Shown piece after piece: positions 1 through 7,876 of a stretch of DNA of 50,667 nt. Position 1 is the first letter of the stretch. Every line of letters begins with the position of its first letter. Below the pieces are notes generated by a model. That model saw only the letters and a program-made list of their open reading frames with translations. It searched no databases and was not told the origin of the DNA. This stretch comes from Terriglobales bacterium (GTDB taxonomy: Bacteria; Acidobacteriota; Terriglobia; Terriglobales; Acidobacteriaceae), in contig JAICWP010000028.1 in assembly GCA_025934735.1 (NCBI GenBank), forward strand, positions 1 to 50,667, given 5' to 3'. Made by a program: the position numbers and the translations under genes.

Positions 1-108
1 CGGCCCCTTGCCCCACACCCCCATCCCCGCTACGCCGTCAGCGTTGCGGGGCGAACAAAACGCGGAGAAAGTCTCATTATCCGTGGACTAAAGATGGGGG
101 GCAGGTCA
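1..108 (+). repeat. Terminal inverted repeat, left copy (candidate IS end)
   Basis: These 108 bases are a perfect reverse complement of positions 50548-50655. The inner boundary reads GGGGGGCAGGTCA, so seen from outside the terminus begins TGACCTGCCCCCC, which resembles IS3-family termini. Inside it lies an imperfect hairpin (25-51: CCCCGC-T-ACGC, loop CGTCA, GCGT-T-GCGGGG). The element body would lie outside the window. The IS3-like assignment is from memory; the inverted identity is seen directly. Confidence 0.75.
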
Positions 109-160
109 GTCAATTGCGCCAGATAAGGAACTTTCCCTCCCCCTCTCCCGTACCTCCCGC

Positions 161-166
161 TACAAT
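161..166 (+). promoter_or_regulatory. Candidate -10 element (TACAAT) of the DUF4386 gene
   Basis: TACAAT lies 19 bases before the ATG at 186, with a Shine-Dalgarno AAGGAG (175-180) between them. No convincing -35 box is visible in the C-rich DNA upstream. Confidence 0.3.
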
Positions 167-185
167 CCCGCCTCAAGGAGCGCAT

Positions 186-887
186 ATGACCACGCTCAGC
201 CGTAACGCCAGAGTCGCCGGGCTCCTCTACCTCACGCTGATGACCGCGCCCTTGCGCCTCATCTACATTCCCAGCAAGCTGTTTGTGACCGGCAATGCGG
301 CCGCTACGGCCAGCAACATCGCCGCCCACCAGACGCTCTTCCGCTTGGGCATCCTCAGCGATCTGTTCACCGCGGTCATGGCCATCTTCCTCACCCTGGC
401 GCTCTACCGCCTGTTCAAGGGCGTGGACCAGTTCCTGGCCACGATGATCGTGGTCCTCGGCGCCCTGATGGTCACCCCCATCTACTTCCTCAACACCATC
501 AACGACGCTGCCGCGCTGCTGCTGGCGCGCGGCACCGACTTCCTCTCTGTCTTCGACAAGCCGCAGCGCGAAGCCCTGGCCATGCTCTTCCTCCGCCTGC
601 ATGGCCACGGAATAGTGGTGAACGAGGTCTTTTGGGGACTGTGGCTGCTGCCCTTTGGCCTGCTGGTGTACAAATCGCGCTTCTTGCCCCGGTTCCTGGG
701 TGTTTGGCTGGTGCTCAACTGCTTCGCCTACCTGGCGCAAAGCGTTACCGGCATCTTGTGGCCGCAATACGAGGCCACCGTCTCCAACTACTCCTTTCCT
801 GTCATGTTCGGAGAGTTGGCCATCATGCTGTGGCTCATCATCATGGGCGCCAGGGAGCGGCAGCCCGTGGCCGCTGCAGCTGCGTGA
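186..887 (+). CDS. DUF4386 family integral membrane protein
   Basis: A 233-residue hydrophobic protein with about six predicted transmembrane helices. Its opening (RVAGLLYLTLMTAPLRLIY) and the pattern of short loops match the DUF4386 family, whose function is unknown. The start is the ATG at 186, preceded by AAGGAG at 175-180; an earlier in-frame ATG at 114 would add a low-complexity leader and lacks a ribosome site. It is the first gene inside the left terminal repeat, 78 bp from the repeat boundary, and reads away from it. A stretch of alanines ends the protein. The family call is fairly firm; the role is not known. Confidence 0.75.
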   Translation: MTTLSRNARVAGLLYLTLMTAPLRLIYIPSKLFVTGNAAATASNIAAHQTLFRLGILSDLFTAVMAIFLTLALYRLFKGVDQFLATMIVVLGALMVTPIYFLNTINDAAALLLARGTDFLSVFDKPQREALAMLFLRLHGHGIVVNEVFWGLWLLPFGLLVYKSRFLPRFLGVWLVLNCFAYLAQSVTGILWPQYEATVSNYSFPVMFGELAIMLWLIIMGARERQPVAAAAA

Positions 888-890
888 AAA

Positions 891-1112
891 TTTTTTTAGG
901 AAGCAAGTGCCCGGAATACCGCTTCAATTCGCTATCATGAAATTGGAACATTGGGGAACCTGGGCCTTAGCTGCCGACTCCGCCGGCAAAATCCTGGTTC
1001 TAAAGATCTTGCGGGTAAATTCTTTGTCTTGAAGATTTTGGCGGTGCCTGCCGCGGCTAACCCGCTGAAATCAAAGATTCGCCTTCATCAGCCGGGGGGC
1101 GGGGGTGCTTGT
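891..1112 (+). repeat. Dispersed leader-type repeat, copy 1 (orphan)
   Basis: About 220 bp that align, with many substitutions, to the reverse complement of 48781-48995. Shared blocks include TGCCCGGAATACC (909-921), GCTATCATGAAA, GGTTCTAAAGAT, AAATTCTTTG and TGAAGATTTTG, CAAAGATTCGCC, and a terminal G-rich tract. The core holds two or three imperfect tandem units of the form AAATTCTTnGnTCTnAAGATTTT. In the other copy the repeat ends directly at the start codon of the zinc-motif gene; here no such gene follows. It fills most of the 365-bp gap between 887 and 1253; nothing else was recognised there. Confidence 0.8.
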
Positions 1113-1252
1113 GACGGTGTGTCTGGTGGTCAGACCACTCCTCAATCGCCGTCACTTTCAACAGCTTGCGCCGATGGTTCTCTTTTTCCTCCGGCTTACT
1201 CGCCGCCTCGGGCGCTGTGTGGTAGGCTTTGCGGACGGGCTGAGCCTGCCTT

Positions 1253-1612
1253 ATGGATGAGTCCCTGGTAGTTGAGAAATTTCACGGGTCCCTGGGAACG
1301 CAGCGGGTTTACCGCCTCAGCGGGCCGCTCACCTTTGAAACCCTGCCGCCGCTGCAGAACGCCTTGCGAGTGGAAACCGCCAACAGCCTTTTCCTCGACC
1401 TCACCGACGTGCCCTACATAGACTCCGCCGGCTTGGGCTCGCTGGTCTCCGCTTGCGTTTCCTGCAACAAAACTGGGCGCCAGTTCGTGCTCAGCGGCGT
1501 GCAGCCCCGCGTGGAACGCGTCTTCCACATTACCGGCGTGGAGCGCCTGTTCGTGATGTTCGATAACATTCAGGACGCCCTGGACGCTCTCACCCGCCCG
1601 GCAGACGCGTAG
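1253..1612 (+). CDS. STAS-domain anti-sigma factor antagonist
   Basis: A 119-residue single-domain STAS protein (SpoIIAA/RsbV type). The signature D-S-A-G-L-G at residues 57-62 carries Ser58, the position phosphorylated by the partner anti-sigma kinase in this family. Such proteins free a sigma factor by binding the anti-sigma factor when dephosphorylated. No kinase or phosphatase partner lies in the window, so it probably acts in trans. The ATG at 1253 has no clear Shine-Dalgarno sequence; upstream is the 891-1112 repeat. The family call is strong, the target unknown. Confidence 0.85.
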   Translation: MDESLVVEKFHGSLGTQRVYRLSGPLTFETLPPLQNALRVETANSLFLDLTDVPYIDSAGLGSLVSACVSCNKTGRQFVLSGVQPRVERVFHITGVERLFVMFDNIQDALDALTRPADA

Positions 1613-1665
1613 GAGTATTTGTCAGCCGCCAGGTTGTCAATGATGCGGAAACGCGAGTGGCACTG

Positions 1666-1727
1666 CTTTCGAAACTTTGAAACCTGGGAAACCTTGAAAT
1701 CTGGCTCCTCTGCGCCCTCTGCGTTAA
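1666..1727. repeat. Word repeat plus TTAACGCAGAG-type repeat at a stop codon
   Basis: Two repeat motifs abut. First comes a GAAACTTTGAAACC word (1670-1683, then AAACCTTGAAAT), which recurs at 42020-42052. Then CTCTGCGCCCTCTGCGTTAA (1708-1727) recurs at 45813-45832 downstream of purN. The TTA inside GCGTTAA is the reverse-strand stop codon of the DUF4440 gene. Confidence 0.7.
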
Positions 1728-2200
1728 TCTTTCGCTGCTACGGAATCGTGCGAGGCCACGCACTTCCACTTCCCACCCCGCTTCACGTAGGTGTCGGTGA
1801 ACCGGCCGGAGGTCATGGTGTGCTTGCCATTTGACTCGCGCCTTTCCGTATAGCTGCCCATGATGACCGCGGCATCGCCATAGCTCTGGGTTTTCATGTC
1901 GGCCAGGTCCACCGCCTTAAGCGTGGGATCGCCTTTGCCAATCCCGTCCAGCACTTCTTTGCGCGCGGTCACGCTGCCGTCGGGGTTGGTTTGCACCATG
2001 GTGTCATCCAAATAAGGCGCAATCATCGCGGGATCGGCTTTAACCTCGGCCTCCGCCCATTTGTGCTCAATCTGCTCGAGTTGCGTGCCTACGTCGCCCT
2101 GGACGGGCGTGCTCGTCTCTGGCGCATTCTTCTTGTGCTGCGTCGCGCTTGCCCCCGCGGCAATGCCCAGCGCTAGGACCATCACAATGATTGGTTTCAT
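1724..2200 (-). CDS. Secreted DUF4440 (SnoaL-like, NTF2-fold) protein
   Basis: A 158-residue protein with an N-terminal signal peptide (hydrophobic residues 4-20, then ASA) and a DUF4440/SnoaL-like domain. The pattern IEHKWAEAEVKADPAMIAPYLDD followed by a Gly-rich turn and a C-terminal GGKWKCVASHDS strand is typical of these NTF2-fold proteins. The function is not known; some relatives bind small ligands. The ATG at 2200 follows AAGGAG; an earlier start at 2227 is less likely. Its TAA stop lies inside a dispersed repeat shared with purN. Confidence 0.8.
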   Translation of the reverse strand: MKPIIVMVLALGIAAGASATQHKKNAPETSTPVQGDVGTQLEQIEHKWAEAEVKADPAMIAPYLDDTMVQTNPDGSVTARKEVLDGIGKGDPTLKAVDLADMKTQSYGDAAVIMGSYTERRESNGKHTMTSGRFTDTYVKRGGKWKCVASHDSVAAKD

Positions 2201-2352
2201 GGCTGTCTCCTTAGCTTGCAGAGACAATATATCGTATGAAGTAGCTGGTGGTTAATGGTGGGGAGGCACAATCAGCCGCTACCCACGATCAGCCACCAAC
2301 TACCCCTTTGCGTTATCCTGAACCAATTCCATCTCGCGGAGGAGACGCACTC

Positions 2353-2820
2353 ATGGCCAAAACGAAGCCCATTCCCGACGGATACCACAGCATCACGCCC
2401 TACCTGGTGGTCAAAGGCGCGGCCAAGGCGATTGACTACTACAAGAAGGCTTTCGGCGCGACGGAAATCATGCGCATGGCCGCGCCCGACGGCACTGTCG
2501 GCCATGCCGAACTCAAAATTGGAGACTCCATTTTCATGATGGGCGATGAGGTGCCTCAGATGGGCTATCGTGCCCCGCAAGGCAGCACGCCCGTCGGCCT
2601 CATGCTCTACGTGGAGGACGTGGACCGCATCTTCAAGCAGGCAATTGCCGCTGGCGGACGCGTGGACAAAGAAGTGACGGACCAGTTCTACGGCGACCGC
2701 AATGGCACGCTGTACGATCCTTTCGGCCACATGTGGACCGTCGCCACCCATATGGAAGACGTTTCGCCAGATGAAATGAAGCGGCGCATGGCCAAGTACA
2801 TGGCCGAGCAGAAGGCATAG
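2353..2820 (+). CDS. VOC-family (PhnB/glyoxalase-like) protein
   Basis: 155 residues of the vicinal-oxygen-chelate superfamily, PhnB-like branch. The opening (YHSITPYLVVKGAAKAIDYY), the VGHAELKIGDS strand and the closing DRNGTLYDPFGHMW motif are typical. Members range from metal-dependent dioxygenases and lyases to resistance proteins, so no substrate can be given. The start ATG at 2353 has GGAGGA at 2338-2343. The gene is followed by a palindromic repeat and then a convergent SYLF gene. Confidence 0.85.
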   Translation: MAKTKPIPDGYHSITPYLVVKGAAKAIDYYKKAFGATEIMRMAAPDGTVGHAELKIGDSIFMMGDEVPQMGYRAPQGSTPVGLMLYVEDVDRIFKQAIAAGGRVDKEVTDQFYGDRNGTLYDPFGHMWTVATHMEDVSPDEMKRRMAKYMAEQKA

Positions 2821-2852
2821 TGCCGAGTATCAGAGGGTTTTGGAGAAAGGGA

Positions 2853-2902
2853 GCGGCCGTCAGCCCGAAGGCCAACGGCTTTTCGCCATCGGCCTTCGGC
2901 CG
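2853..2902. repeat. Palindromic GGCCTTCGGCCG repeat between convergent genes
   Basis: CCCGAAGGCC (2864-2873) pairs with GGCCTTCGG (2891-2899), and the outer CGGCCG copies extend the arm. The hairpin lies between the stops of the VOC and SYLF genes and may end transcription from either side, although no U-tract follows. Confidence 0.5.
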
Positions 2903-2914
2903 TTCACCGTGTTC

Positions 2915-3628
2915 TTATGACTTGTCCTTGGCCTGCACCTTGGCGCCCCGCACCGCGGCCAGGAACCCTTCAGCGGAACACGGCGCTTTCACCTTGCCCG
3001 ACAGCACCGATTCCGCCGTGACCGCGCGCCCGTAATAAACCCGGTTAGAATCCTGGTCAGGCTGAACATAGGACCCGCCCACGGTCACGCCGGCAAAAGC
3101 CCCCTTGGCGCGCGAGTAGGTCAGGATTTGCGTGTTGACCTTCCAGTCCGTGCCGGCCGAAGCGTGCCGTCCGATCGGTCCGGCGGCCGCCGAAGCTTCG
3201 GCCCCCAGTTGGAACTTTGCGTCCAGCAGATGCCGTGCCCCCTGCTCGGTCATGAACATCATGACCAGGTCAATGCCCTCGACGCCAATTTGCGCTCCCC
3301 AGTCGCCGCCGGTAATAGTGAAGAATGCGGGCGCGCTCCACCCGCCGCCAGGGACGCGGCACGTCGCCACACCACGGCCGCGGCGAGCTCCCACAATGAA
3401 CCCGCCCTTCAGCATGTGCGGCACTACAGCCACGCATTTGGCGCCGGACATCACCTCTTCCGGGATGCCCTTTTCCGGCGCGTTCATGATGCTGTTCAGC
3501 ACCGTGGTGGCGCTTTCGAGGCGCAGTTCTGTGTCTGTCTTGTTCTGCTCGCCCCAGGAAAGCGCGGCCAGCCCGGCCACCCCCAGCAGGGCAATGCCGA
3601 GCGCAAATTTACGAAATGACGGGTTCAT
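2915..3628 (-). CDS. SYLF/Ysc84 lipid-binding domain protein, secreted
   Basis: 237 residues with a signal peptide (MNPSFRKFALGIALLGVAG) and one SYLF (DUF500/Ysc84 actin-binding) domain. The domain is recognised from PEKGIPEEVMSGAKCVAVVP, the GFIVGARRGRG turn, FFTITGGDWGAQIGVEGIDLV and the C-terminal AFAGVTVGGSYVQPD. SYLF domains bind phosphoinositides in eukaryotes; the bacterial role is unclear but the protein is probably exported. The ATG at 3628 has a modest GGAGA site; longer in-frame extensions upstream lack a signal peptide. Confidence 0.85.
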   Translation of the reverse strand: MNPSFRKFALGIALLGVAGLAALSWGEQNKTDTELRLESATTVLNSIMNAPEKGIPEEVMSGAKCVAVVPHMLKGGFIVGARRGRGVATCRVPGGGWSAPAFFTITGGDWGAQIGVEGIDLVMMFMTEQGARHLLDAKFQLGAEASAAAGPIGRHASAGTDWKVNTQILTYSRAKGAFAGVTVGGSYVQPDQDSNRVYYGRAVTAESVLSGKVKAPCSAEGFLAAVRGAKVQAKDKS

Positions 3629-3795
3629 AGACTCAATCTCCGAGCGAAGCCAGCAGCTTGACCCCTGGTAGCCGGCCAATGGCCGGTGAGTAGGGCTGTC
3701 AGCTATGCGCAGTCGCTGCTTCATTAGAGGGGCAACAGGCAAGTGGGGTTCGCCCCGCACGCACAGAAACCAGTGCTGTCCAGCCAAAGAATTGG

Positions 3796-3801
3796 CATAA
3801 T
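3796..3801 (+). promoter_or_regulatory. Candidate -10 (CATAAT) for a leaderless zinc-ribbon gene
   Basis: CATAAT ends seven bases before the ATG at 3809, so transcription could begin at the start codon. No Shine-Dalgarno and no good -35 box are visible. Two other genes (12406, 25379) show the same spacing. Confidence 0.3.
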
Positions 3802-3808
3802 GCGGAAC

Positions 3809-4003
3809 ATGGAGCCGGGAGAGAAGAAACAGGCTACCAACAGCAACTCCGGCCGTGTCCGGCAGCAGGGCACACCTGCAACCAACGGCGGAGTAGAAGC
3901 CATGCGGGTCTGCCCGAATTGCTCGGCTGAGTTGCAGGAGGTGCGCTGCAAGCTGAGTTGCCCCCGCTGCGGCTTTTTCCTGAGCTGCTCGGACTTCTAC
4001 TAG
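3809..4003 (+). CDS. Small zinc-ribbon protein
   Basis: A 64-residue protein whose last 33 residues form a compact zinc ribbon: CPNC at the start of the module, then [14 protein letters not shown] at the C terminus. Both CxxC knuckles are intact, so a bound zinc is likely. No function is known; I believe the C-terminal motif is conserved in Acidobacteria. Starts at 3800, 3809 and 3902 are all possible: 3902 has a GCGGAG site eight bases upstream, while 3809 fits a leaderless mRNA. Codon use between 3809 and 3902 looks coding, so the longer form is preferred. Confidence 0.55.
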   Translation: MEPGEKKQATNSNSGRVRQQGTPATNGGVEAMRVCPNCSAELQEVRCKLSCPRCGFFLSCSDFY

Positions 4004-4198
4004 GGATAGCTGGCCTGTTGCCGCAGGCGCGCATCCTGCATCTTAGAAATGTCGGTCTTTGGCCAACACTGGCGGGAGCGGCGGAGACAGGTTTTTATCG
4101 TTTCCCTGTCCTGGGCGCGGCCGAAGCACAACGATGTCAGGCTGCCCACGCCCCTCCGCCGGTTTTTATTCTTCGGAGTAGCGACACCTCGCACAAAT

Positions 4199-4236
4199 CT
4201 TTACCGACGGCGCTGCTCTTTACCGACGGCGCTGCG
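4199..4236. repeat. Short tandem duplication of TTTACCGACGGCGCTGC
   Basis: The 17-base word TTTACCGACGGCGCTGC occurs twice in a row, one base apart (4200-4217 and 4218-4235 approximately), just past the kdsA stop. No function can be assigned. The rest of 4004-4240 shows nothing recognisable. Confidence 0.5.
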
Positions 4237-4240
4237 GAGG

Positions 4241-5062
4241 TCATCTGCGTGCGGGTTCAGCGGCGGGATGGGCTGCTTTCTGCACCGCCAGAATTTCCTG
4301 CAGCACACCGCGCAGCCGCTTCAATTCCAGCGCGTTGGCCCCGTCGGACTTTGCCTGAGCTGGATGGTCATGCACTTCCAGGAACAGGCCATCCACCCCC
4401 GCGGCCACCGCAGCCCGGGCCAGCAGAGGAATGAATTCGGGCTGGCCGCCGCTGACCGCGCCATCGCCGTTGCTGGCGGCGGATGGCAACTGCACTGAAT
4501 GGGTGGCGTCGAACACTACCGGTGCGAACTCGCGCATGATGGCCAGCGACCGCATGTCCACGACCAGGTTGTTGTAGCCGAAAGATGTCCCGCGCTCGGT
4601 GACAAACACCTGCTCATTGCCGGCGGCGCGGCATTTCTCCACCGCGTGCCGCATGTCCCAGGGCGAAACGAATTGCCCCTTCTTGATGTTCACCGCGCGC
4701 CCGCTGCGGGCGGCCGCCACCAGCAGGTCGGTTTGGCGGCAGAGAAACGCGGGAATCTGGATGACGTCGGCGATTTCCGCTACCCGCTGCACGTCCACCG
4801 CTTCGTGCACGTCGGTCAGCACCGGCACGTGCACCGTACGCGCAATTTTGTTCAGGATGCGCAGCCCCTCGTCCAGCCCGGGCCCGCGATAGCTCTTGAG
4901 CGAGGTGCGGTTGGCCTTGTCATAGGAGGCTTTAAATATCAAAGGAAGCCGCAAGGCGCGAGCCACTCCGCCAACCGATTCCGCCATCTTGATGGCGTGC
5001 TCTTCGCTCTCAATGACGCACGGCCCGGCGATGAGAAACAATTCACCCCCGCCGATCTGCAC
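4241..5062 (-). CDS. kdsA: 3-deoxy-8-phosphooctulonate synthase (Kdo-8-P synthase)
   Basis: Condenses phosphoenolpyruvate with arabinose-5-phosphate to give Kdo-8-phosphate for the lipopolysaccharide inner core. The 273-residue protein carries the family landmarks in order: FLIAGPCVIES near the N terminus, FKASYDKANRTS, LTDVHE, QIPAFLCRQTDLL, VNIKKGQF, TERGTSFGYNN, FDATHSVQ and a C-terminal LEVHDHP. It starts with GTG at 5062; the reading frame stays open a few codons upstream (FKVGDV), which fits the usual KdsA opening, so the true start may be slightly earlier. It lies 197 bp downstream of pyrG on the same strand, a common pairing; the gap is filled by a palindromic repeat. Confidence 0.95.
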   Translation of the reverse strand: MQIGGGELFLIAGPCVIESEEHAIKMAESVGGVARALRLPLIFKASYDKANRTSLKSYRGPGLDEGLRILNKIARTVHVPVLTDVHEAVDVQRVAEIADVIQIPAFLCRQTDLLVAAARSGRAVNIKKGQFVSPWDMRHAVEKCRAAGNEQVFVTERGTSFGYNNLVVDMRSLAIMREFAPVVFDATHSVQLPSAASNGDGAVSGGQPEFIPLLARAAVAAGVDGLFLEVHDHPAQAKSDGANALELKRLRGVLQEILAVQKAAHPAAEPARR

Positions 5063-5123
5063 ATCGCCGACTTTAAAGGTAGTTGTCAGTTGTCAAATCC
5101 CAGTTGGAGTTTAGAACCTTTCT

Positions 5124-5252
5124 ACCGCCGAGACGCAGAGAAGGCAGAGAAGGGCAAAATTCATTTTATTCGCGATGGAAATCCTCGGCATGAATGGAAA
5201 AGACTTTCAAGCATTATTCCTAAGTCTCGGCGCACTCGGCGTTTCGGCGGGG
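5124..5252. repeat. Palindromic ACCGCCGAGACGC repeat between pyrG and kdsA
   Basis: ACCGCCGAGACGCAGAG (5124-5140) is mirrored by CTCGGCGTTTCGGCGG (about 5235-5250), forming a large imperfect hairpin of about 130 nt. Related copies lie at 7731-7760 (half) and 10608-10703. It starts eight bases past the pyrG stop, so any pyrG-kdsA transcript would carry it. Confidence 0.7.
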
Positions 5253-5259
5253 AATGATT

Positions 5260-6942
5260 CTATCGCCGGCCCACCTTCTCCGGCCGCAGGAACAGCTCCA
5301 CTTCCGCCCGCTCCTTCTGCTCCCGCCGCTGCAATCCATGCTGGTAGGCCGCTCCCACGAATTCCTTAAACAGCGGATGCGGCTCCAGAGGCTTGGATTT
5401 GAACTCGGGGTGGAACTGGCACCCCAGGAAGTAGGGATGCCCGGGTATCTCCACGATTTCGACATAGGTGCCGTCCGGGGTTGATCCGGAAATGCGCAGC
5501 CCGGCGGCGGTCAGCGGCCCTTCGTACTCGCGGTTGAACTCATAGCGGTGGCGATGGCGTTCGCTGATTTCCAGTTGTCCGTAAACCTTGTGCGCCAGCG
5601 TGCCGGGTTCGAGTTTGCACGGCCAAGCTCCCAGGCGCATGGTGCCGCCCAGTTCCTCCACGCCCCGCAACTCGCGCAGCTTGTAAATGACGCGGTGCGG
5701 CGTCGCGGGATCGAATTCGCTGGAGTTCGCGTCTTCCAGCCCACACACGTTGCGCGCGTACTCGATGCACGCCGTCTGCATGCCAAGGCAGATGCCGAAA
5801 TACGGCACCTTCTTCTCCCGGGCATAGCGGATGCCGTTCAGCATTCCGGCAATGCCGCGCTTGCCGAAGCCGCCCGGCACCAGGAGTCCGTCATAGTCCT
5901 CTAACTGTGCCTCGTAGCTGCGGTCGTCCTTGTCCCTGGTTTCCAGCCCCTCGGCCTCAATCCAGTTCACGTTCAGCTTCAGGTTGTGGGCCAGCGCCCC
6001 GTGTACCAGCGCTTCCTTCAGCGACTTGTAGGAATCCTCATACTCCACGTACTTGCCCACAATGCCGATGGTGACCTCATCCTTGGGGTTATAGACGCGG
6101 TGCACCAGCTCTTCCCAGGGGCGCAGGTCGCGCTCGCGGGCGTCAATGTGCAGATATCTCAGGACGAGCGTGTCCACTTCCTCACGCGCGAACACCAGCG
6201 GCACTTCGTAGATGGAGGCCACGTCCTTGGCCGTGATCACCGCCTCCTCTTCCACGTTGCAGAACAGCGCGATCTTGGATTTGATTTCTTTGCTCAGGAA
6301 ACGGTCGGTGCGGCAGAGCAGGATGTCGGGCTGGATTCCCACGCTCAGCAGCTCTTTCACCGAGTGCTGCGTGGGCTTGGTCTTGAGCTCGCCGGCAGCG
6401 GCGATGAACGGCACCAGCGTGGTGTGCACGAACAGCGTGTTCTCGCGGCCAATTTCCTGGCGCATCTGGCGGATGGCTTCAATAAACGGCAGCGACTCAA
6501 TGTCGCCTACCGTGCCACCGATCTCGATAATCGCAACGTCCACCTCCTGCGAGATCTTCTTCATCGCGGCCTTGATCTCGTTGGTGACGTGGGGAATCAC
6601 CTGCACCGTCTTGCCCAGGTAGTCGCCGCGCCGCTCCTTGGCGATGATCTGCTCGTAAATGCGGCCGGTCGTCCAGTTGTTTTCGCGAGTGAGGCGGGCG
6701 TGGGTGAAGCGCTCGTAGTGGCCCAGGTCAAGGTCGGTTTCGGCGCCGTCGTCGGTGACAAAGACTTCGCCGTGCTGGAAGGGCGACATGGTTCCCGGAT
6801 CCACGTTCAGATACGGATCCATCTTCTGCATGTTAACTTTGAGCCCGCGGCTTTCCAGCAGGCAACCGATGGAGGCCGCCGCCAAGCCCTTGCCCAAGGA
6901 AGACACTACCCCGCCGGTCACGAAGATATACTTTGCCGACAT
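5260..6942 (-). CDS. pyrG: CTP synthase
   Basis: Makes CTP from UTP, ATP and glutamine. At 560 residues it is slightly longer than the E. coli enzyme. The N-terminal synthetase domain (about 1-280) has the P-loop-like [11 protein letters not shown] at 10-20, [12 protein letters not shown] and [13 protein letters not shown]. The C-terminal class-I glutamine amidotransferase domain (about 292-550) has GICLGMQ with catalytic Cys385 and CQFHPEF with His511 and Glu513. The ATG at 6942 gives the canonical [11 protein letters not shown] opening. It is transcribed toward kdsA and away from the gene at 7271. Confidence 0.97.
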   Translation of the reverse strand: MSAKYIFVTGGVVSSLGKGLAAASIGCLLESRGLKVNMQKMDPYLNVDPGTMSPFQHGEVFVTDDGAETDLDLGHYERFTHARLTRENNWTTGRIYEQIIAKERRGDYLGKTVQVIPHVTNEIKAAMKKISQEVDVAIIEIGGTVGDIESLPFIEAIRQMRQEIGRENTLFVHTTLVPFIAAAGELKTKPTQHSVKELLSVGIQPDILLCRTDRFLSKEIKSKIALFCNVEEEAVITAKDVASIYEVPLVFAREEVDTLVLRYLHIDARERDLRPWEELVHRVYNPKDEVTIGIVGKYVEYEDSYKSLKEALVHGALAHNLKLNVNWIEAEGLETRDKDDRSYEAQLEDYDGLLVPGGFGKRGIAGMLNGIRYAREKKVPYFGICLGMQTACIEYARNVCGLEDANSSEFDPATPHRVIYKLRELRGVEELGGTMRLGAWPCKLEPGTLAHKVYGQLEISERHRHRYEFNREYEGPLTAAGLRISGSTPDGTYVEIVEIPGHPYFLGCQFHPEFKSKPLEPHPLFKEFVGAAYQHGLQRREQKERAEVELFLRPEKVGRR

Positions 6943-7212
6943 CGTCGCCTCGCTCTGAGTTGTAGTAGGGATTGCGTGCAGGCTGGGTGCACAATCAATT
7001 ATGGCAGAATTTCCAGCCGGGAACTAGCCCCAAAAGAGGACGAAAAAATGGCTCCCCTACCCGAGCAGGCGCGACGTTGAAATTTGGATGGAGCGGGGCC
7101 TCGGCCCTGCGCGCTGAAAGCCTTCGCACCCGTATGGCGCAGGACCTACTCCATACGCTGCCCAAAGGGGGCATTACTCTCGTGACTTGGGCAAGTGACT
7201 GATTTTCCTTAC

Positions 7213-7218
7213 TATAAT
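7213..7218 (+). promoter_or_regulatory. Candidate -10 element (TATAAT)
   Basis: A perfect TATAAT lies in the 328-bp divergent gap between pyrG and the gene at 7271. A TTGGGC at 7187 is a poor -35 with a 20-bp spacer. Nothing else was recognised between 6943 and 7270. Confidence 0.3.
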
Positions 7219-7270
7219 GGTGAAATAGCGCAGGTCCCCGTGTGCCCGCAGGACAGGCGCAAGCGCATCT

Positions 7271-7711
7271 ATGTCTTATCTGGCCAGCTTACGAACCAAG
7301 CTCCCGGCGACCATGAACCCGGGCAGGGCCTTGATCTGCGTTCTCGCTATATTGCTGCTGGCGGGGCTAGGCTGGTGGCTCTGGCCGCTGGGTAGCGGTT
7401 CTGGGGCTACCCAGGCCCGCGTCCAGCCCTCTGCGCTGCGGCCCGTGGCACAACGCGTTGCCACTGGCCCGCCCACCCCCAAGCTGAAGATCACCGATGT
7501 GCGGCAAACCGGCCAAATCGTGGAAATCAAAGGCACCGCCGAGTGCGATGCGGCGGTGATGATCAATGGCGAGCACGTGCCGCTGATTTTCGAAAACTGT
7601 GGCTTCAAGCACTTCCTGGTCCTGCCGGAAGGCCCCTCTACTGTCGCCGTTACCGCGCAGGGACCCGCCGGCGGCGTCAATACTCAACTGCTCAGGGTGA
7701 CCGTGGAGTAA
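7271..7711 (+). CDS. Membrane-anchored protein with an Ig-like/glucodextranase-B-like domain
   Basis: 146 residues: one N-terminal transmembrane helix (ALICVLAILLLAGLGWWLW), a Pro/Gln/Ala linker and a C-terminal beta domain of about 75 residues. That domain (ITDVRQTGQIVEIKGTAE, AAVMINGEHVPL, FKHFLVLPEG, STVAVTAQGPAGG) has the strand pattern of glucodextranase-B/bacterial Ig-like modules. A single-pass periplasmic protein is likely. Starts at 7271 and 7313 are both possible. It precedes the transketolase genes by 165 bp, a gap that holds half a palindromic repeat, so co-transcription is doubtful. Confidence 0.6.
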   Translation: MSYLASLRTKLPATMNPGRALICVLAILLLAGLGWWLWPLGSGSGATQARVQPSALRPVAQRVATGPPTPKLKITDVRQTGQIVEIKGTAECDAAVMINGEHVPLIFENCGFKHFLVLPEGPSTVAVTAQGPAGGVNTQLLRVTVE

Positions 7712-7730
7712 AGGTCCAAAAGCATTTTTC

Positions 7731-7760
7731 ACCGCCGAGAAGCCGAGTTCACCAAGAACT
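7731..7760. repeat. Half copy of the ACCGCCGAGA palindromic repeat
   Basis: CACCGCCGAGAAGCCGAGTTCACCAAGAA resembles one arm of the repeats at 5124-5252 and 10608-10703. It begins 20 bases after the stop of the gene at 7271-7711. The mirror arm is not visible. Confidence 0.5.
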
Positions 7761-7876
7761 CCTGAAAAATCTGGCTGAGAAGTTCGAAGGTGATCTCTGC
7801 ACTTGCCCGTTGTTCCTCCAATCCTATAGAGTGCTGCGCACTTATTTGGCGTTCAGGAATCGAGGCAGCAAGGGCC

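Noticed and set aside
2636-2875. A reverse-strand frame across the VOC gene end
   Set aside because: It is a shadow of the VOC gene and the palindromic repeat, with no start signal.
5986-7080. Long open frame on the strand opposite pyrG
   Set aside because: It is an antisense shadow of pyrG caused by high GC at third codon positions; the translation is low complexity.
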